DNA of 64,000 bases from JAIVJZ01 sp035645695 (lineage in GTDB: Bacteria; Acidobacteriota; Blastocatellia; Pyrinomonadales; Pyrinomonadaceae). The position numbers were made by a program, and so were the translations under genes. Positions 15,818-25,050 of this stretch are shown piece after piece. The notes under the pieces are model-generated. The model saw only the letters and a list, made by a program, of their open reading frames with translations, was not told the DNA's origin and did no database searches. Each line of letters opens with the position of its first letter. Position 1 is the stretch's first letter. Where the stretch lies: NCBI GenBank assembly GCA_035645695.1, contig DASQMC010000026.1, forward strand, positions 62,001 to 126,000, given 5' to 3'.

Positions 15818-17200
15818 TCACATCGTCACGCACGTCCCGCGCTTGATGAAACGGCCGTCGCCCGCCTTGCCCTTGTACTCGCCGCGCTCTATGACGACGC
15901 GCCCGCGCGACAACACCGTCTCCACGACGCCCTTGATCCGTTTGCCCTCATATGCGCTGTAATCGACGTTCATGTGATGAGTTGCTGCGCTGATGGTCTG
16001 TTCGCGTTCGGGGTCGAAGATCACTATGTCGGCATCCGAGCCGACGGCAATCGTGCCCTTCTTTGGAAAGATGCCGAACATCTTTGCCGCGGCGGTCGAA
16101 GTCAGTTCGACGAAGCGGTTGAGCGAGATTCTGTTCTCCACCACGCCGCCGTTGTAGATGAGCGGGACGCGGTGTTCGACGCCCGGCGCGCCGTTCGGAA
16201 TTTTGGTGAAGTCGTCGCGCCCCAGTTCCTTCTGTTCCTTCATGCAGAAGGGGCAGTGATCCGTGGAGATGACTTGCAGGTCGTCCGTCTTCAAACCCTT
16301 CCACAACTCCGCCTGATTCCACTTCTCGCGAAGCGGCGGCGTCATCACATACTTCGCCCCCTCGAACCCCGGCTCTTCATAGTTGTCGTAAGAGAGAAAA
16401 AGATACTGCGGGCACGTCTCGGCGAAAGCGGGCAGGCCGCGGTCGCGCGCCGCGCGCACCTGTTCGAGCGCGTCGGCGCAACTCAAATGCACGATGTAGA
16501 CCGGCGCCTCGGCCATCTCCGCAATCGCAATCGCGCGATGCACGCCTTCGGCCTCGGCGCGCGTCGGGCGCGTCAAACCGTGATACTTCGGCGCGGTGCG
16601 CCCCGCCGCGAGAGCGCGCTTGATGATCTCGTTGATGACGATACCGTTCTCGGCATGCATGCAAATCAGCCCGCCGCGCTCGCCCGCCGCCGACATGCCG
16701 CGGAAGATCGTCGCGTCGTCAACGAGAAACACGCCCGGATAGGCCATGAACATCTTGAAACTCGTCACGCCCTCGTCCATGATCCGGTGCAACTCCGGCA
16801 CGCGCTCGTCTTCCAGATCGGTCGTGATCAAATGAAAACTGTAATCAATGGCCGTCTTACCCTCGGCCTTCGCGTGCCAGTTGTCGAGCGCCTCCGTCAG
16901 CGACTCGCCCTTATACTGCACCGCGAAATCAATGATCGTCGTCGTCCCCCCGTACACGGCCGCCCGCGTCCCCGTAAAGAAATCATCCGACGCCTGCGTC
17001 CCGCCAAAGGGAAGTTCCATGTGCGTGTGCGGATCGATCCCGCCGGGGATGACCAATTTCCCACTCGCATCGATCACCACGTCCGCTTCCATCTCCAACC
17101 GTGCGCCGATGACCGACACCACCTCATCCTCTATCAACACGTCGGCCTTGTAATCATCAACGGCGGTGACGATGCGCCCATTACGAATTAGAGTTTTCAT
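15818..17200 (-). CDS. hydA: Dihydropyrimidinase / D-hydantoinase
   Basis: A 460-residue amidohydrolase that opens dihydrouracil to N-carbamoyl-beta-alanine. Metal-binding signatures are visible in order: PGGIDPHTHMELPFGG (HxH), the carboxylated lysine in TSFKMFMAYPG, HAENG, IVHLSCADAL and STDHCPF (Asp). Length is typical of the cyclic-imidohydrolase family. Position between the aminotransferase and the permease/Pre genes makes dihydropyrimidines the natural substrates. ATG at 17200; the aminotransferase gene ends 22 bases upstream. Confidence 0.95.
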   Translation of the reverse strand: MKTLIRNGRIVTAVDDYKADVLIEDEVVSVIGARLEMEADVVIDASGKLVIPGGIDPHTHMELPFGGTQASDDFFTGTRAAVYGGTTTIIDFAVQYKGESLTEALDNWHAKAEGKTAIDYSFHLITTDLEDERVPELHRIMDEGVTSFKMFMAYPGVFLVDDATIFRGMSAAGERGGLICMHAENGIVINEIIKRALAAGRTAPKYHGLTRPTRAEAEGVHRAIAIAEMAEAPVYIVHLSCADALEQVRAARDRGLPAFAETCPQYLFLSYDNYEEPGFEGAKYVMTPPLREKWNQAELWKGLKTDDLQVISTDHCPFCMKEQKELGRDDFTKIPNGAPGVEHRVPLIYNGGVVENRISLNRFVELTSTAAAKMFGIFPKKGTIAVGSDADIVIFDPEREQTISAATHHMNVDYSAYEGKRIKGVVETVLSRGRVVIERGEYKGKAGDGRFIKRGTCVTM

Positions 17201-17221
17201 AACCTGTTTATCTGTGGTGCT

Positions 17222-18526
17222 CTATAGCGTTTCTAAAGCTCCGTCTAAAGCCTCGATCAATTCGTCCACGGTGTCCTTCGTCGAGTTGAGCATGAGGCCG
17301 GTGCGGATGACGTTGCCGTAGAGGCCGCCTTTGCCGATGAGGACGCCGCGGCGTTTGGTTTCCTCGAAGACGCGGAGGACGGATTGGGGGTCGGGTTCTT
17401 TGGTCTCGCGGTCTTTAACGAGTTCGAGTCCCTGCATGAGTCCCATGCCGCGCACGTCGCCGATGACGGGGTATTTCGCTTTGAGTTCTTCCAGCTTCTC
17501 GCGGAAGTATGCGCCGACGGTGGCGGCGTTCGCGCGCAGGTTTTCGTCTTCGATGACTTTGATGACGGCGAGGGCGGCGGCCATCGAGACGGGGTTGCCG
17601 CCGAAGGTCGAGAAGGTGAGGCCGGGGAAGCTGTCCGCGACTTCGGGCGTGGCGATGGTCATGCCGATGGGGACGCCGTTGCCCATGCCTTTGGCCGAGG
17701 TGATGATGTCGGGTTCGACGTTCCAGTGTTCGATGCCGAACCACTTGTCGCCGGTGCGCCCCCAGCCGGTCTGCACTTCGTCGGCGATGAAGAGTCCGCC
17801 GTGAGCGCGCGTGATCTCTGCGGCGCGCTCGAAGTAGCCCGCGGGCGGGACGATGAAGCCGCCGACGCCGAGGATGGGTTCGGCCATGAAGGCGGCGATC
17901 TGCCCGGTCGTCGTCGTCTCGATCACATCCTTGATGTCTTCGGCGCAGGCGAGGCCGCATTCCGGGTAGCTCAACTTGAGCGGGCAGCGATAGCAATAGG
18001 GCGCGCGCGCGTGGACGATGCCCGCGACCTGAGCAGGCAGAGGCCGCCATGTGGAATGACCGATGGCGGAGAGCGCGGTGGCCGAGCGGCCGGAATAGCT
18101 GTGGCGCAGCACGACGATCTCGTGTCGGCCGGTATGAAGTTTCGCGGCCGTGATGGCGGTGTCGTCGGCCTCCGTGCCGCTGCTGGTGAAGAAGGATTTC
18201 TTGAGGCGGCCGGGCGTGATCTGGTGGAGCTTTTCGGCGAGGTCGCCTTGCGGCCGGTTGGCGTAGAGCGTCGATGTGTGCGAGAGGGTCTTGACCTGTT
18301 CGATGATCGCGGCGTTGACCTGCGGGTTGGCGTGGCCGACGCTCACGGTGAGCACGCCGCCGAAGCAGTCGAGATAACGCCTGTCCTGATCGTCCCAGAC
18401 GTATTGCCCCTCGCCGCGCACGAGCGCGACGGGTTCCTGATAGTAGGTGGCGACGGCGGGGAAGAGAAACTCTTTGTGCTTGCGGACGATCTCAGATGCG
18501 GCGACTTGCTGCTCGACTGTGCTCAT
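17222..18526 (-). CDS. Class-III aminotransferase, probable beta-alanine:2-oxoacid aminotransferase
   Basis: A 434-residue PLP enzyme of the AGXT2/4-aminobutyrate subgroup. Phosphate-binding SSGTEADDTA, the cofactor Asp in FIADEVQTGWGRTG and the Schiff-base lysine in TSAKGMGNG are present. A Cys-rich loop (CYRCPLKLSYPECGLACA), seen in part of this subgroup, is kept and could bind a metal or be structural. In context it would convert beta-alanine to malonate semialdehyde, closing pyrimidine catabolism; a broader omega-amino-acid role is equally possible. ATG at 18526. Confidence 0.88.
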   Translation of the reverse strand: MSTVEQQVAASEIVRKHKEFLFPAVATYYQEPVALVRGEGQYVWDDQDRRYLDCFGGVLTVSVGHANPQVNAAIIEQVKTLSHTSTLYANRPQGDLAEKLHQITPGRLKKSFFTSSGTEADDTAITAAKLHTGRHEIVVLRHSYSGRSATALSAIGHSTWRPLPAQVAGIVHARAPYCYRCPLKLSYPECGLACAEDIKDVIETTTTGQIAAFMAEPILGVGGFIVPPAGYFERAAEITRAHGGLFIADEVQTGWGRTGDKWFGIEHWNVEPDIITSAKGMGNGVPIGMTIATPEVADSFPGLTFSTFGGNPVSMAAALAVIKVIEDENLRANAATVGAYFREKLEELKAKYPVIGDVRGMGLMQGLELVKDRETKEPDPQSVLRVFEETKRRGVLIGKGGLYGNVIRTGLMLNSTKDTVDELIEALDGALETL

Positions 18527-18688
18527 AAAAAAATGACTCCGGTGAAAAGTTATAGAACCCGTGAAAACTCTCAGGCGGTGGCTGTTTTGTAAGCCGCGCC
18601 CTCATAAACTCAGGAGCGTCGCGACGTAGTCTCAGCAGCGTTTCGGCAGCCGATTGAAATGAATCCATCCGGCGGAAGGCGTCTGCGG

Positions 18689-20167
18689 TCAGTATAAATT
18701 TCCCTCGCGTTTGCGCCCCGTGTAGTCGACGTAGACGACTTTGAGTTCGGTGTAGAAATCGAGGGCGGTCGATCCCTGTTCGCGTTCGCCGACGCCGGTC
18801 GACTTGATGCCGCCAAAGGGGATGTGCGCTTCGCCGCCGGTCGTGGGCGAGTTGATGTGCGTCATGCCGGTTTCGATCTCGTCAACGAAGCGGAAGATGC
18901 GCGCGGCATCGTTGGTGAAGATGGAGGACGACAGCCCGTATTCACTGTCGTTGGCGATGAGCAACGCTTCGTCGAAATCCCTGGCGCGCATGACGGAGAG
19001 GACGGGGCCGAAAATCTCTTCGCGTGCGATGCGCATGTCGGGCGTGACGCCGACGAAGACCGTGGGCTTGACGAAGTAGCCTTTGCTCAAGCCCGCGCCT
19101 TTGGCGATCTCGCCGCCGCAGACGAGGCTCGCGCCGTCTTCGCGCCCGATGTCGAGATAGGAGAGCACGCTTTTGAACGCCTTACCGTCAACGAGCGGCC
19201 CGACTTCGGTGGCCGGGTCGCTGCCGTCGCCGAGCTTGAGCGCTTCGGCGCGCGACGTGATGCGCTCGATGAAGTTGTCGTAAACTTTTTCGTGGACGAT
19301 GGCGCGGCTCGTCGCCGTGCAGCGTTGGCCGGTCGAGCCGAATGCGCCCTGCGCCGTCGATTCGACGGCCAGATTCATGTCGGCGTCTTCGAGCACGATG
19401 ACGGGGTTCTTGCCGCCCATCTCGCACTGCACTTTCGCGCCGCGCCGCGCGCACTGCTCATAGAGTTTGAGGCCGATGCCGTTCGAGCCGGTGAAGGAGA
19501 CGGCGCGCACAGCCGGGTGGTTCACGATCTCATCGCCCGCCTCCGAGCCCGATCCGATGACGAGATTCATGACCCCGCGCGGCACGCCCGCCTCCGCGAA
19601 CAACTCCGTGAGGCGCACGGCCGTCGCGGGCGTCACGGTCGCCGGTTTGAAGATGACCGTGTTGCCCGCGACGAGCGCGGGCGCGATCTTCCAGACCGGA
19701 ATCGCCACCGGAAAATTCCACGGCGTGATGCAGGCGACGACGCCGTGCGGTTGTTTGATCGTGTAGGCGAAGTTGGCGGGCAGTTCGGACTGGATGGTCT
19801 CGCCGTTCATGCGCCGCGCTTCGCCCGCGCAAAACTCCGCGACGTTCACGGCACGCCTGATCTCGCCGCGCGATTCGGCGAGCGTCTTGCCCTCTTCGCG
19901 CGTGAGCAGCGCGGCGAGGTTCTCCGTGTCGTCTTCGAGCAGGCGCGCGAAACGTGCGATGATGCGGCCGCGCGCCGGGGCGGGCGTCGCGCGCCAATCG
20001 CGAAAAGCCGCGTGCGCCACCTCGACGGCGCGTCGCGCTTCGTCGCGCAAGGACAGCCGGATCGTGCCGAGCACGTCGTCCGTGTTGGCCGGGTTGACGT
20101 TGGTCGCGGTCTGGGTCGCGTCGGAGAGAACCCACTGGCCGTCGATAAAATTGCGATATGTGTCCAT
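18689..20167 (-). CDS. NAD(P)-dependent aldehyde dehydrogenase
   Basis: A 492-residue ALDH with all core motifs: TPWNFPVAIPVWKIAPAL, FTGSNGIG, the general-base Glu in CEMGGKNPV, the catalytic Cys in GSTGQRCTATSR, and EEIFGPVLSV. The overall pattern is closest to the 2-oxoglutarate-semialdehyde dehydrogenase type of ALDH, which makes a free acid rather than an acyl-CoA. In this operon it may oxidise malonate semialdehyde (to malonate) or the thymine-derived analogue; that substrate is inferred from the neighbours. It is the first gene of the minus-strand catabolic run. Confidence 0.9.
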   Translation of the reverse strand: MDTYRNFIDGQWVLSDATQTATNVNPANTDDVLGTIRLSLRDEARRAVEVAHAAFRDWRATPAPARGRIIARFARLLEDDTENLAALLTREEGKTLAESRGEIRRAVNVAEFCAGEARRMNGETIQSELPANFAYTIKQPHGVVACITPWNFPVAIPVWKIAPALVAGNTVIFKPATVTPATAVRLTELFAEAGVPRGVMNLVIGSGSEAGDEIVNHPAVRAVSFTGSNGIGLKLYEQCARRGAKVQCEMGGKNPVIVLEDADMNLAVESTAQGAFGSTGQRCTATSRAIVHEKVYDNFIERITSRAEALKLGDGSDPATEVGPLVDGKAFKSVLSYLDIGREDGASLVCGGEIAKGAGLSKGYFVKPTVFVGVTPDMRIAREEIFGPVLSVMRARDFDEALLIANDSEYGLSSSIFTNDAARIFRFVDEIETGMTHINSPTTGGEAHIPFGGIKSTGVGEREQGSTALDFYTELKVVYVDYTGRKREGNLY

Positions 20168-20345
20168 AAAAAAAATAGCGTTTCGGTCGCGCGTCTCGGT
20201 GGTGAGACCCGTGCTTTTGGTTGCGGTGCGAACAGCAGTGCCGGAGCTTGAACGATTGTAGAGATGGGAGCGTTTCGCTAAGCTATGGCGCGCGTGGCCT
20301 CGTGCGTAACGGGGCGATTACGTGTCACCTCAGCTTTACCTGCAC

Positions 20346-20375
20346 TTTATACCGCACAGCCGCACGGCGTTGCAA
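20346..20375 (-). promoter_or_regulatory. Candidate sigma-70 promoter for the aldehyde dehydrogenase operon
   Basis: On the minus strand, TTGCAA (20370-20375) is followed after 18 bases by TATAAA (20346-20351), about 180 bases upstream of the ALDH ATG, in the only divergent spacer of the pyrimidine cluster. The spacing fits a sigma-70 promoter, but a chance match is possible. Confidence 0.35.
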
Positions 20376-20387
20376 TCTGAATTGATA

Positions 20388-21935
20388 ATGACCACTGAAA
20401 CGACCGACACTTACACCAGCATGCGCGAACTGCTCGAACTTCGCGCCGCCGAAACCCCCTCCGTAACTTTCCTCTCCGACGCGCGCGACGGGCGGAGTTG
20501 GACATACGCCGAGTTCGACCGGGCGGTCAATCGCACGGCCAACATGCTCGCGGCGCACGGCGTCGGGCGCGGCGACGTGGTGAGCCTGCTCTTGCCGAAC
20601 AGCGCGGAATACGTCATCGCCTATTTCGCCTGTTTCAAGACGGGCGCGCTCGCGGGGCCGGTCAACTCCCTGCTCAAATCGGAAGAGGCCGCTTACGTCG
20701 TCGGCAACTCGGACGCGAAGCTGTTGCTCTATCATTCGCAGTTCCGAGACACGGTTGCGGAGATGCGCGGAGAGGTTTCCAGTCTCACGGCCGCGCTTGA
20801 GTTCGACGACGCGGCGACCGCCGCCGCCGCTTTCGACGCCGCCCCGGCGGACTCATGGCGCAACCTCGCGCTCGGCCGCGACGACGCGGCGATCATCATC
20901 TACACCTCCGGCACGACGGGAAAGCCCAAAGGCTGTCTCCTGACACATGGAAATTTGCTGGCGAACGCGCGCCAGATCGTGAGTTGGCTGAAGTTCACGC
21001 CCGCCGACCGCCTGCTCTCCGTGATGCCGCTCTTTCACATGAACGCAGTGATGGTGACGACCATTGCGGCGATGTACGCGGGCGGGTCGAGCGTCGTCAG
21101 CCCGCGCTTCTCCGCATCGCGTTTCTGGCAGACGATCTCCGATTACGAAATTACGTCTTTCGGATCGGTGGCGACGATGCTCTCGATGCTTCTCGCCACC
21201 TACCCGGAAGGCGTCCCCGCCGGCCTGCGCAGAGAGCAACTGCGCTTTGCTATGTGCGGCTCCGCGCCTGTGCCGGCGGAGGTTCTGCGCCGTTTCGAGG
21301 AGACGTTCGACTGTCTCGTTATAGAGGGCTACGGTTTGTCCGAGTCAACCGTGCGCGCGACGTTCAACCCGCCCGGCGCGGACAGACGCCCCGGCTCGTG
21401 CGGTCAATCGATAGGCTGCGAGATCAAGGTGTTTGATGAAAACGACGGCGAGGTCGGGCAGGGCGAACTCGGCGAGATCGTCCTCAGAGGCGAAAACATC
21501 TTCAAGGGCTATTACAAAAACGAAGCCGCCACCGCGGAGGCTTTTCGCGGCGGCTGGTTTCACACGGGCGACATCGGCTACGCGGACGCGGATGGTTTTT
21601 ACTACATCGCGGATCGCAAGTCGGACATGATCATACGCGGCGGCGAAAACATCTACCCGCGCGAAATCGACGAACTGCTCTACACACACCCGGCCGTCGC
21701 CTCGGCCGCCACCGTCGGCGTGCCCGACCCGCTCTACGGCGAAGAGGTGGCGGCCTTCGTCGTCCTCAAAGAAGATGCTGCGTCCTCCGCCGATGAACTC
21801 GTGGAGTTTTGCCGCGCGCGTCTCGCCGACTTCAAGTGCCCGAAGTCCATCCGCTTTCTGGACGAGTTGCCGAAAGGCCCGACCGGCAAAGTGCTCAAGC
21901 GCGAACTGGCGAAACGCTTCAAAGCGGGGAAGTGA
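20388..21935 (+). CDS. Acyl-CoA synthetase (AMP-forming), CaiC-like
   Basis: A 515-residue adenylate-forming ligase. P-loop-like IIIYTSGTTGKPKG, the EGYGLSEST segment, GWFHTGDIGYADADGF, the hinge DRKSDMIIRGGENIYPREID and the C-terminal catalytic lysine in PTGKVLKRELAKRF are all intact. The MPLFHMNAVMVTTIAAMYAG stretch resembles crotonobetaine/carnitine-CoA ligases more than malonyl-CoA ligases. It is divergent from the pyrimidine operon and could activate an acid made there, but this is speculative. The ATG at 20388 gives the usual N-terminal length; no good SD is visible. Confidence 0.85.
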   Translation: MTTETTDTYTSMRELLELRAAETPSVTFLSDARDGRSWTYAEFDRAVNRTANMLAAHGVGRGDVVSLLLPNSAEYVIAYFACFKTGALAGPVNSLLKSEEAAYVVGNSDAKLLLYHSQFRDTVAEMRGEVSSLTAALEFDDAATAAAAFDAAPADSWRNLALGRDDAAIIIYTSGTTGKPKGCLLTHGNLLANARQIVSWLKFTPADRLLSVMPLFHMNAVMVTTIAAMYAGGSSVVSPRFSASRFWQTISDYEITSFGSVATMLSMLLATYPEGVPAGLRREQLRFAMCGSAPVPAEVLRRFEETFDCLVIEGYGLSESTVRATFNPPGADRRPGSCGQSIGCEIKVFDENDGEVGQGELGEIVLRGENIFKGYYKNEAATAEAFRGGWFHTGDIGYADADGFYYIADRKSDMIIRGGENIYPREIDELLYTHPAVASAATVGVPDPLYGEEVAAFVVLKEDAASSADELVEFCRARLADFKCPKSIRFLDELPKGPTGKVLKRELAKRFKAGK

Positions 21936-22366
21936 GTGGGAACCGCCTGCGCATTCGCCGTTCATGAACGCCGTACCAAGTTGACAGGCTAACGAGGCTT
22001 GCATTAAAGACCGCGAGCATTTCGATAGATGCCCGTTCACCTCCCTCCGATGTTTGCCGCAGGCTTTGGAAGGTGGCTCGTCAAACAGTTCTGTCCAAAA
22101 CGAAGACCTCGCAAGTTTTCCCGTCCGGCAGGCAACAATACGAATCCGACTACAGTTTTTGTGCCGGTCAAACAGGATTTGTCGAGTGATGTCGCGCGAC
22201 ATCGCCCTTTTCCTTTGTCCGGCAGCGCGTTCTAAAAAAGTTCGTGGCTTACGGGCGGCGCGTGCGGTATGATGCGGGCAAAATTCCATGACGAGTTTCA
22301 AAGCATGGCCGTTCGTGTGAGCCTCTATGCCGGAAGACATCCGCGTTTGAAAGCCGCCTGACAACT
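21936..22366. other. 431-base intergenic region without a supported gene
   Basis: No convincing frame on either strand. It holds a 12-base palindrome CGTTCATGAACG (21959-21970) just after the ligase stop, and a perfect 16-base palindrome at 22188-22203. Confidence 0.5.
22188..22203. promoter_or_regulatory. 16-base perfect palindrome, possible operator
   Basis: GATGTCGCGCGACATC reads identically on both strands and lies 164 bases upstream of the M20 peptidase ATG. It is the right size for a dimeric repressor site, but it is a single copy, so function is unproven. Confidence 0.3.
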
Positions 22367-23734
22367 ATGATGAAAAAACGCTTGACACTATTCACGCTAT
22401 TACTCGCGCTCTCTCTGAACACGACCGCGCAGCAACGAAACGCGCCCCAACCTGCTGCGGCGGCGACCCCGGCCGCGAACGCTCAGGCCGCGACGCGCGA
22501 GCAGCGCATCGCGCAGGCGGCGGAAGCGATGCGCGCGCAACTCGTCGCGCAGCGGCGCGATTTTCACATGCACCCGGAGCTTTCAAACCGCGAGGAACGC
22601 ACGGCGCGCATCGTCGCCGAACGTCTCAAGTCGCTCGGATTCGACGAGGTGAAGACCGGCGTGGCGCGTCACGGCGTGGTCGCGGTGCTCAGGGGCGGTC
22701 GGCCGGGCGGCGGAGTCGTCGCCGTGCGCGCGGACATGGATGCGCTGCCGATTCAGGAGACGAACGATGTGCCTTACAAGTCGCGGACGCCCGGCGTCAA
22801 GCACGCCTGCGGCCACGACGTACACACCACGGTCGGGTTGGGCGTCGCGGAAGTCCTGAGCAGGATGCGCGGGGAGATCGGCGGTACGATCAAGTTCATC
22901 TTCCAGCCCGCCGAGGAAGGCCCGCCCGCGGGCGAAGAGGGCGGCGCGCCCCTGATGATCAAAGAGGGCGCACTTGAAAACCCGCGCCCGCAGGCCATCT
23001 TCGGACTCCACACCGAACCGAACGTGCAGGCCGGGCAGATCGGCTATCACTCCGGCCCCGCGATGGCTTCGTCCGACACTTTCAATATCATCATTCGCGG
23101 CAAGGGCGCACACGGCGCGCAGCCGCAGATGGGCGTGGACGCCGTGGTCGTCGCCTCCGAGTGCGTGCTCGCGCTGCAACATATCCGCAGCCGCCGGATC
23201 GACCCGCTCGAACCGCTCGTCATCACCATCGGCACTATCAACGGCGGCACGCGCTTTAACGTCATCGCAAACGAGGTGAAACTGACCGGCACGATGCGCA
23301 CGCACAACGACCGCGTGCGCGAGCGCTCCATCGAGTTGATGCGCGAGACGCTGACCCATGTGACCGCCGCCTACGGCGCGACGTTCGAGTTGAACTTCGA
23401 GGGCAGCAACCCGGTTACTTATAACGAGCCCGCGCTCGTCGAACGAATGCTGCCGACCATCCGGCGCGTCGTCGGCGCACAGAACGCGCTCGTACTCAAG
23501 CCCTTCATGCCCGCCGAAGATTTCTCTTACTTCCAGAAGGCCATGCCCGGCTTCTATTTCTTCCTTGGCGTCGGTAATCGCGCACGCGGCATCACGGCCG
23601 GCTGGCACACGCCCGATTTCGACGTGGATGAAGAAAGCCTCGTCGTCGGCGTCAAGGTAATGTCCAACGTGCTGCTCGATTATCTCGACACGCAGGCGGG
23701 GAAACAGGCGGAGAAACAGGCGGAGAAGCGTTGA
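22367..23734 (+). CDS. Secreted M20-family amidohydrolase/peptidase
   Basis: A 455-residue M20D (IAL/hippurate-hydrolase-like) enzyme with a signal peptide (MKKRLTLFTLLLALSLNTTAQ) and an Ala/Pro-rich spacer, so it acts outside the cytoplasm. Metal and catalytic motifs: RRDFHMHPELS, AVRADMDALPI (Asp), VKHACGHDVH (two His ligands), QPAEEGPPAGEEGG, the dimerisation-domain GAHGAQPQ, and the C-terminal His in ITAGWHTPDF. Members hydrolyse N-acyl amino acids, aminobenzoylglutamate or auxin-type conjugates; the substrate is open. The C terminus ends in a short duplicated GKQAEKQAEKR tail. ATG at 22367. Confidence 0.9.
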   Translation: MMKKRLTLFTLLLALSLNTTAQQRNAPQPAAAATPAANAQAATREQRIAQAAEAMRAQLVAQRRDFHMHPELSNREERTARIVAERLKSLGFDEVKTGVARHGVVAVLRGGRPGGGVVAVRADMDALPIQETNDVPYKSRTPGVKHACGHDVHTTVGLGVAEVLSRMRGEIGGTIKFIFQPAEEGPPAGEEGGAPLMIKEGALENPRPQAIFGLHTEPNVQAGQIGYHSGPAMASSDTFNIIIRGKGAHGAQPQMGVDAVVVASECVLALQHIRSRRIDPLEPLVITIGTINGGTRFNVIANEVKLTGTMRTHNDRVRERSIELMRETLTHVTAAYGATFELNFEGSNPVTYNEPALVERMLPTIRRVVGAQNALVLKPFMPAEDFSYFQKAMPGFYFFLGVGNRARGITAGWHTPDFDVDEESLVVGVKVMSNVLLDYLDTQAGKQAEKQAEKR

Positions 23735-23874
23735 ACGCGCAAGGATGAACGCGGAATAAAAACATTGACCGGCAGAGGGGTGGGGCTTAAGCTCTCAGCC
23801 GAAGGATCGGCTAAATCGCGTCGCCCGCCCCTGTCGCAACTTATGACGACCATATTCGAGAGAGGAGAAATGTT

Positions 23875-24027
23875 ATGACTACCATCGTGATCGTAATCCT
23901 GATCATTCTTTTGATCGGCGCGGCTCCGGCATGGCCGCACAGCCGTGGTTGGGGCTATTTCCCGAGCGGCACGCTCGGCATCATTCTCCTGATCATCGTC
24001 ATCCTCCTGCTGTTGAAGCGAATCTAA
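23875..24027 (+). CDS. DUF3309-family small membrane protein
   Basis: A 50-residue protein (ATG 23875, TAA 24025-24027) with two hydrophobic helices. The first is TIVIVILIILLIGAAPAWP; a conserved HSRGWGYFPSGTLG turn follows, then IILLIIVILLLLKRI. This is the DUF3309 pattern: two-helix inner-membrane mini-proteins of unknown function. AGAGGAGAAA lies about 5 bases upstream and strongly supports the start. Its downstream neighbour is hairpin C and then the MBL gene. Confidence 0.9.
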   Translation: MTTIVIVILIILLIGAAPAWPHSRGWGYFPSGTLGIILLIIVILLLLKRI

Positions 24028-24033
24028 GAGATA

Positions 24034-24121
24034 GTTTCAGGTTTCAGGTTTCAAGTTTCAGGTTAAAGCGACAGGCCGCCGCCTCTCCGAACTTGAAACT
24101 TGAAACCTGAAACCTGAAACT
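24034..24121. repeat. Heptamer-repeat hairpin C (GTTTCAR unit)
   Basis: Left arm of four GTTTCAR units (24034-24064), a 25-base GC-rich loop and right arm of four complementary units (24090-24121). It fills the spacer between the DUF3309 stop and the MBL ATG, ending 6 bases before that ATG. Same family as elements at 655 and 11701. Confidence 0.9.
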
Positions 24122-24127
24122 ACCTAT

Positions 24128-25006
24128 ATGGCCTCGGTCGCAAAACGCTTGCCGGAAAACGTCGCGGGGGATTTCTACGTCGATGCGACGTGCATCGACT
24201 GCGACGCCTGCCGCCAGATCGCGCCCGCGACGTTTCACGACCACGGCGAGCAGTCGAGCGTCTATCGCCAACCCGAAACGGCGGACGAGACAAAGCGTGC
24301 GCTGATGGCTCTCGTCGCCTGCCCGACCGCCTCCATCGGAACGCTCAAACATCACAACACGCGCGCGGCCGTTGACGCCTATCCCGCGCGCGTCTCCGAG
24401 AACGTCTACTTTTGCGGTTTCACCTCGGAAGCGAGTTTCGGCGCGTGGAGTTATTTGATCGTGCGACCGGAGGAGGCGGGCGGCAACGTCCTCGTCGATT
24501 CGCCGCGCTTCGCCTCTCAACTCGTCAAGCGCATAGAGGCTTTGGGCGGCGTTCGCCGGATGTTTCTCACGCACTCGGACGACATCGCCGACCACGAGAA
24601 GTTTGCCGCGCGGTTCGGCTGCGAGCGCATCATGCACGCGGCCGACGGAGCGGAGCGGCGCGGCGTGGAGCGCGTCGTCGAAGGCGAGGCGGAAGTTGCG
24701 CTCGACGGGGAACTCAGCGTCATCCCCGTGCCCGGCCACACGCGCGGCCACATGGCGCTGCTCTACCGTGACAAGTATCTCTTCACGGGCGACCATCTCG
24801 CGTGGTCGCCCGAGCGCGAGACGCTGACGGCCTTCCGCAGCGTCGCCTGGTATTCGTGGGAAGAGCAGACGCGTTCGATGGAGAAGTTGCTGGGGCGGCG
24901 TTTCGAGTGGGTGCTGCCCGGCCACGGGCGCATACACTCCGACACGGCCGAGCGTATGCAGGAGCACCTTCGCCGCTGCATCGAGTGGATGCGCAGGACG
25001 GCATAA
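24128..25006 (+). CDS. Ferredoxin / metallo-beta-lactamase-fold fusion protein
   Basis: A 292-residue cytoplasmic protein. Residues about 15-75 form a single-cluster ferredoxin domain (DATCIDCDACRQIAP, later ACPTASIG), giving four cysteines for one 4Fe-4S or 3Fe-4S cluster. Residues about 95-290 form a metallo-hydrolase domain with THSDDIADH (an altered HxHxDH site with Ser replacing the second His), PGHTRGH, FTGDHL and LPGHGR. The altered first motif suggests changed metal binding. The ferredoxin fusion suggests a redox-linked hydrolase; no substrate is implied. The ATG follows hairpin C directly, with no SD. Confidence 0.83.
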   Translation: MASVAKRLPENVAGDFYVDATCIDCDACRQIAPATFHDHGEQSSVYRQPETADETKRALMALVACPTASIGTLKHHNTRAAVDAYPARVSENVYFCGFTSEASFGAWSYLIVRPEEAGGNVLVDSPRFASQLVKRIEALGGVRRMFLTHSDDIADHEKFAARFGCERIMHAADGAERRGVERVVEGEAEVALDGELSVIPVPGHTRGHMALLYRDKYLFTGDHLAWSPERETLTAFRSVAWYSWEEQTRSMEKLLGRRFEWVLPGHGRIHSDTAERMQEHLRRCIEWMRRTA

Positions 25007-25050
25007 CCGTTTGTTGGGCGCTACCGTAGACTGCGGAAGGAGGATGTGTG

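Noticed and set aside
15818..17200. Allantoinase assignment for the amidohydrolase
   Set aside because: Neighbours are PreTA and ureidopropionase; no allantoate or ureidoglycolate genes are present.
20388..21935. Malonyl-CoA synthetase (MatB) assignment for the acyl-CoA ligase
   Set aside because: Context is attractive, but the substrate-pocket stretch resembles CaiC-type ligases more than MatB.
21345..22364. Minus-strand gene reaching into the 21936-22366 spacer
   Set aside because: Half of it is antisense to the ligase and the rest has no recognisable motif or SD.
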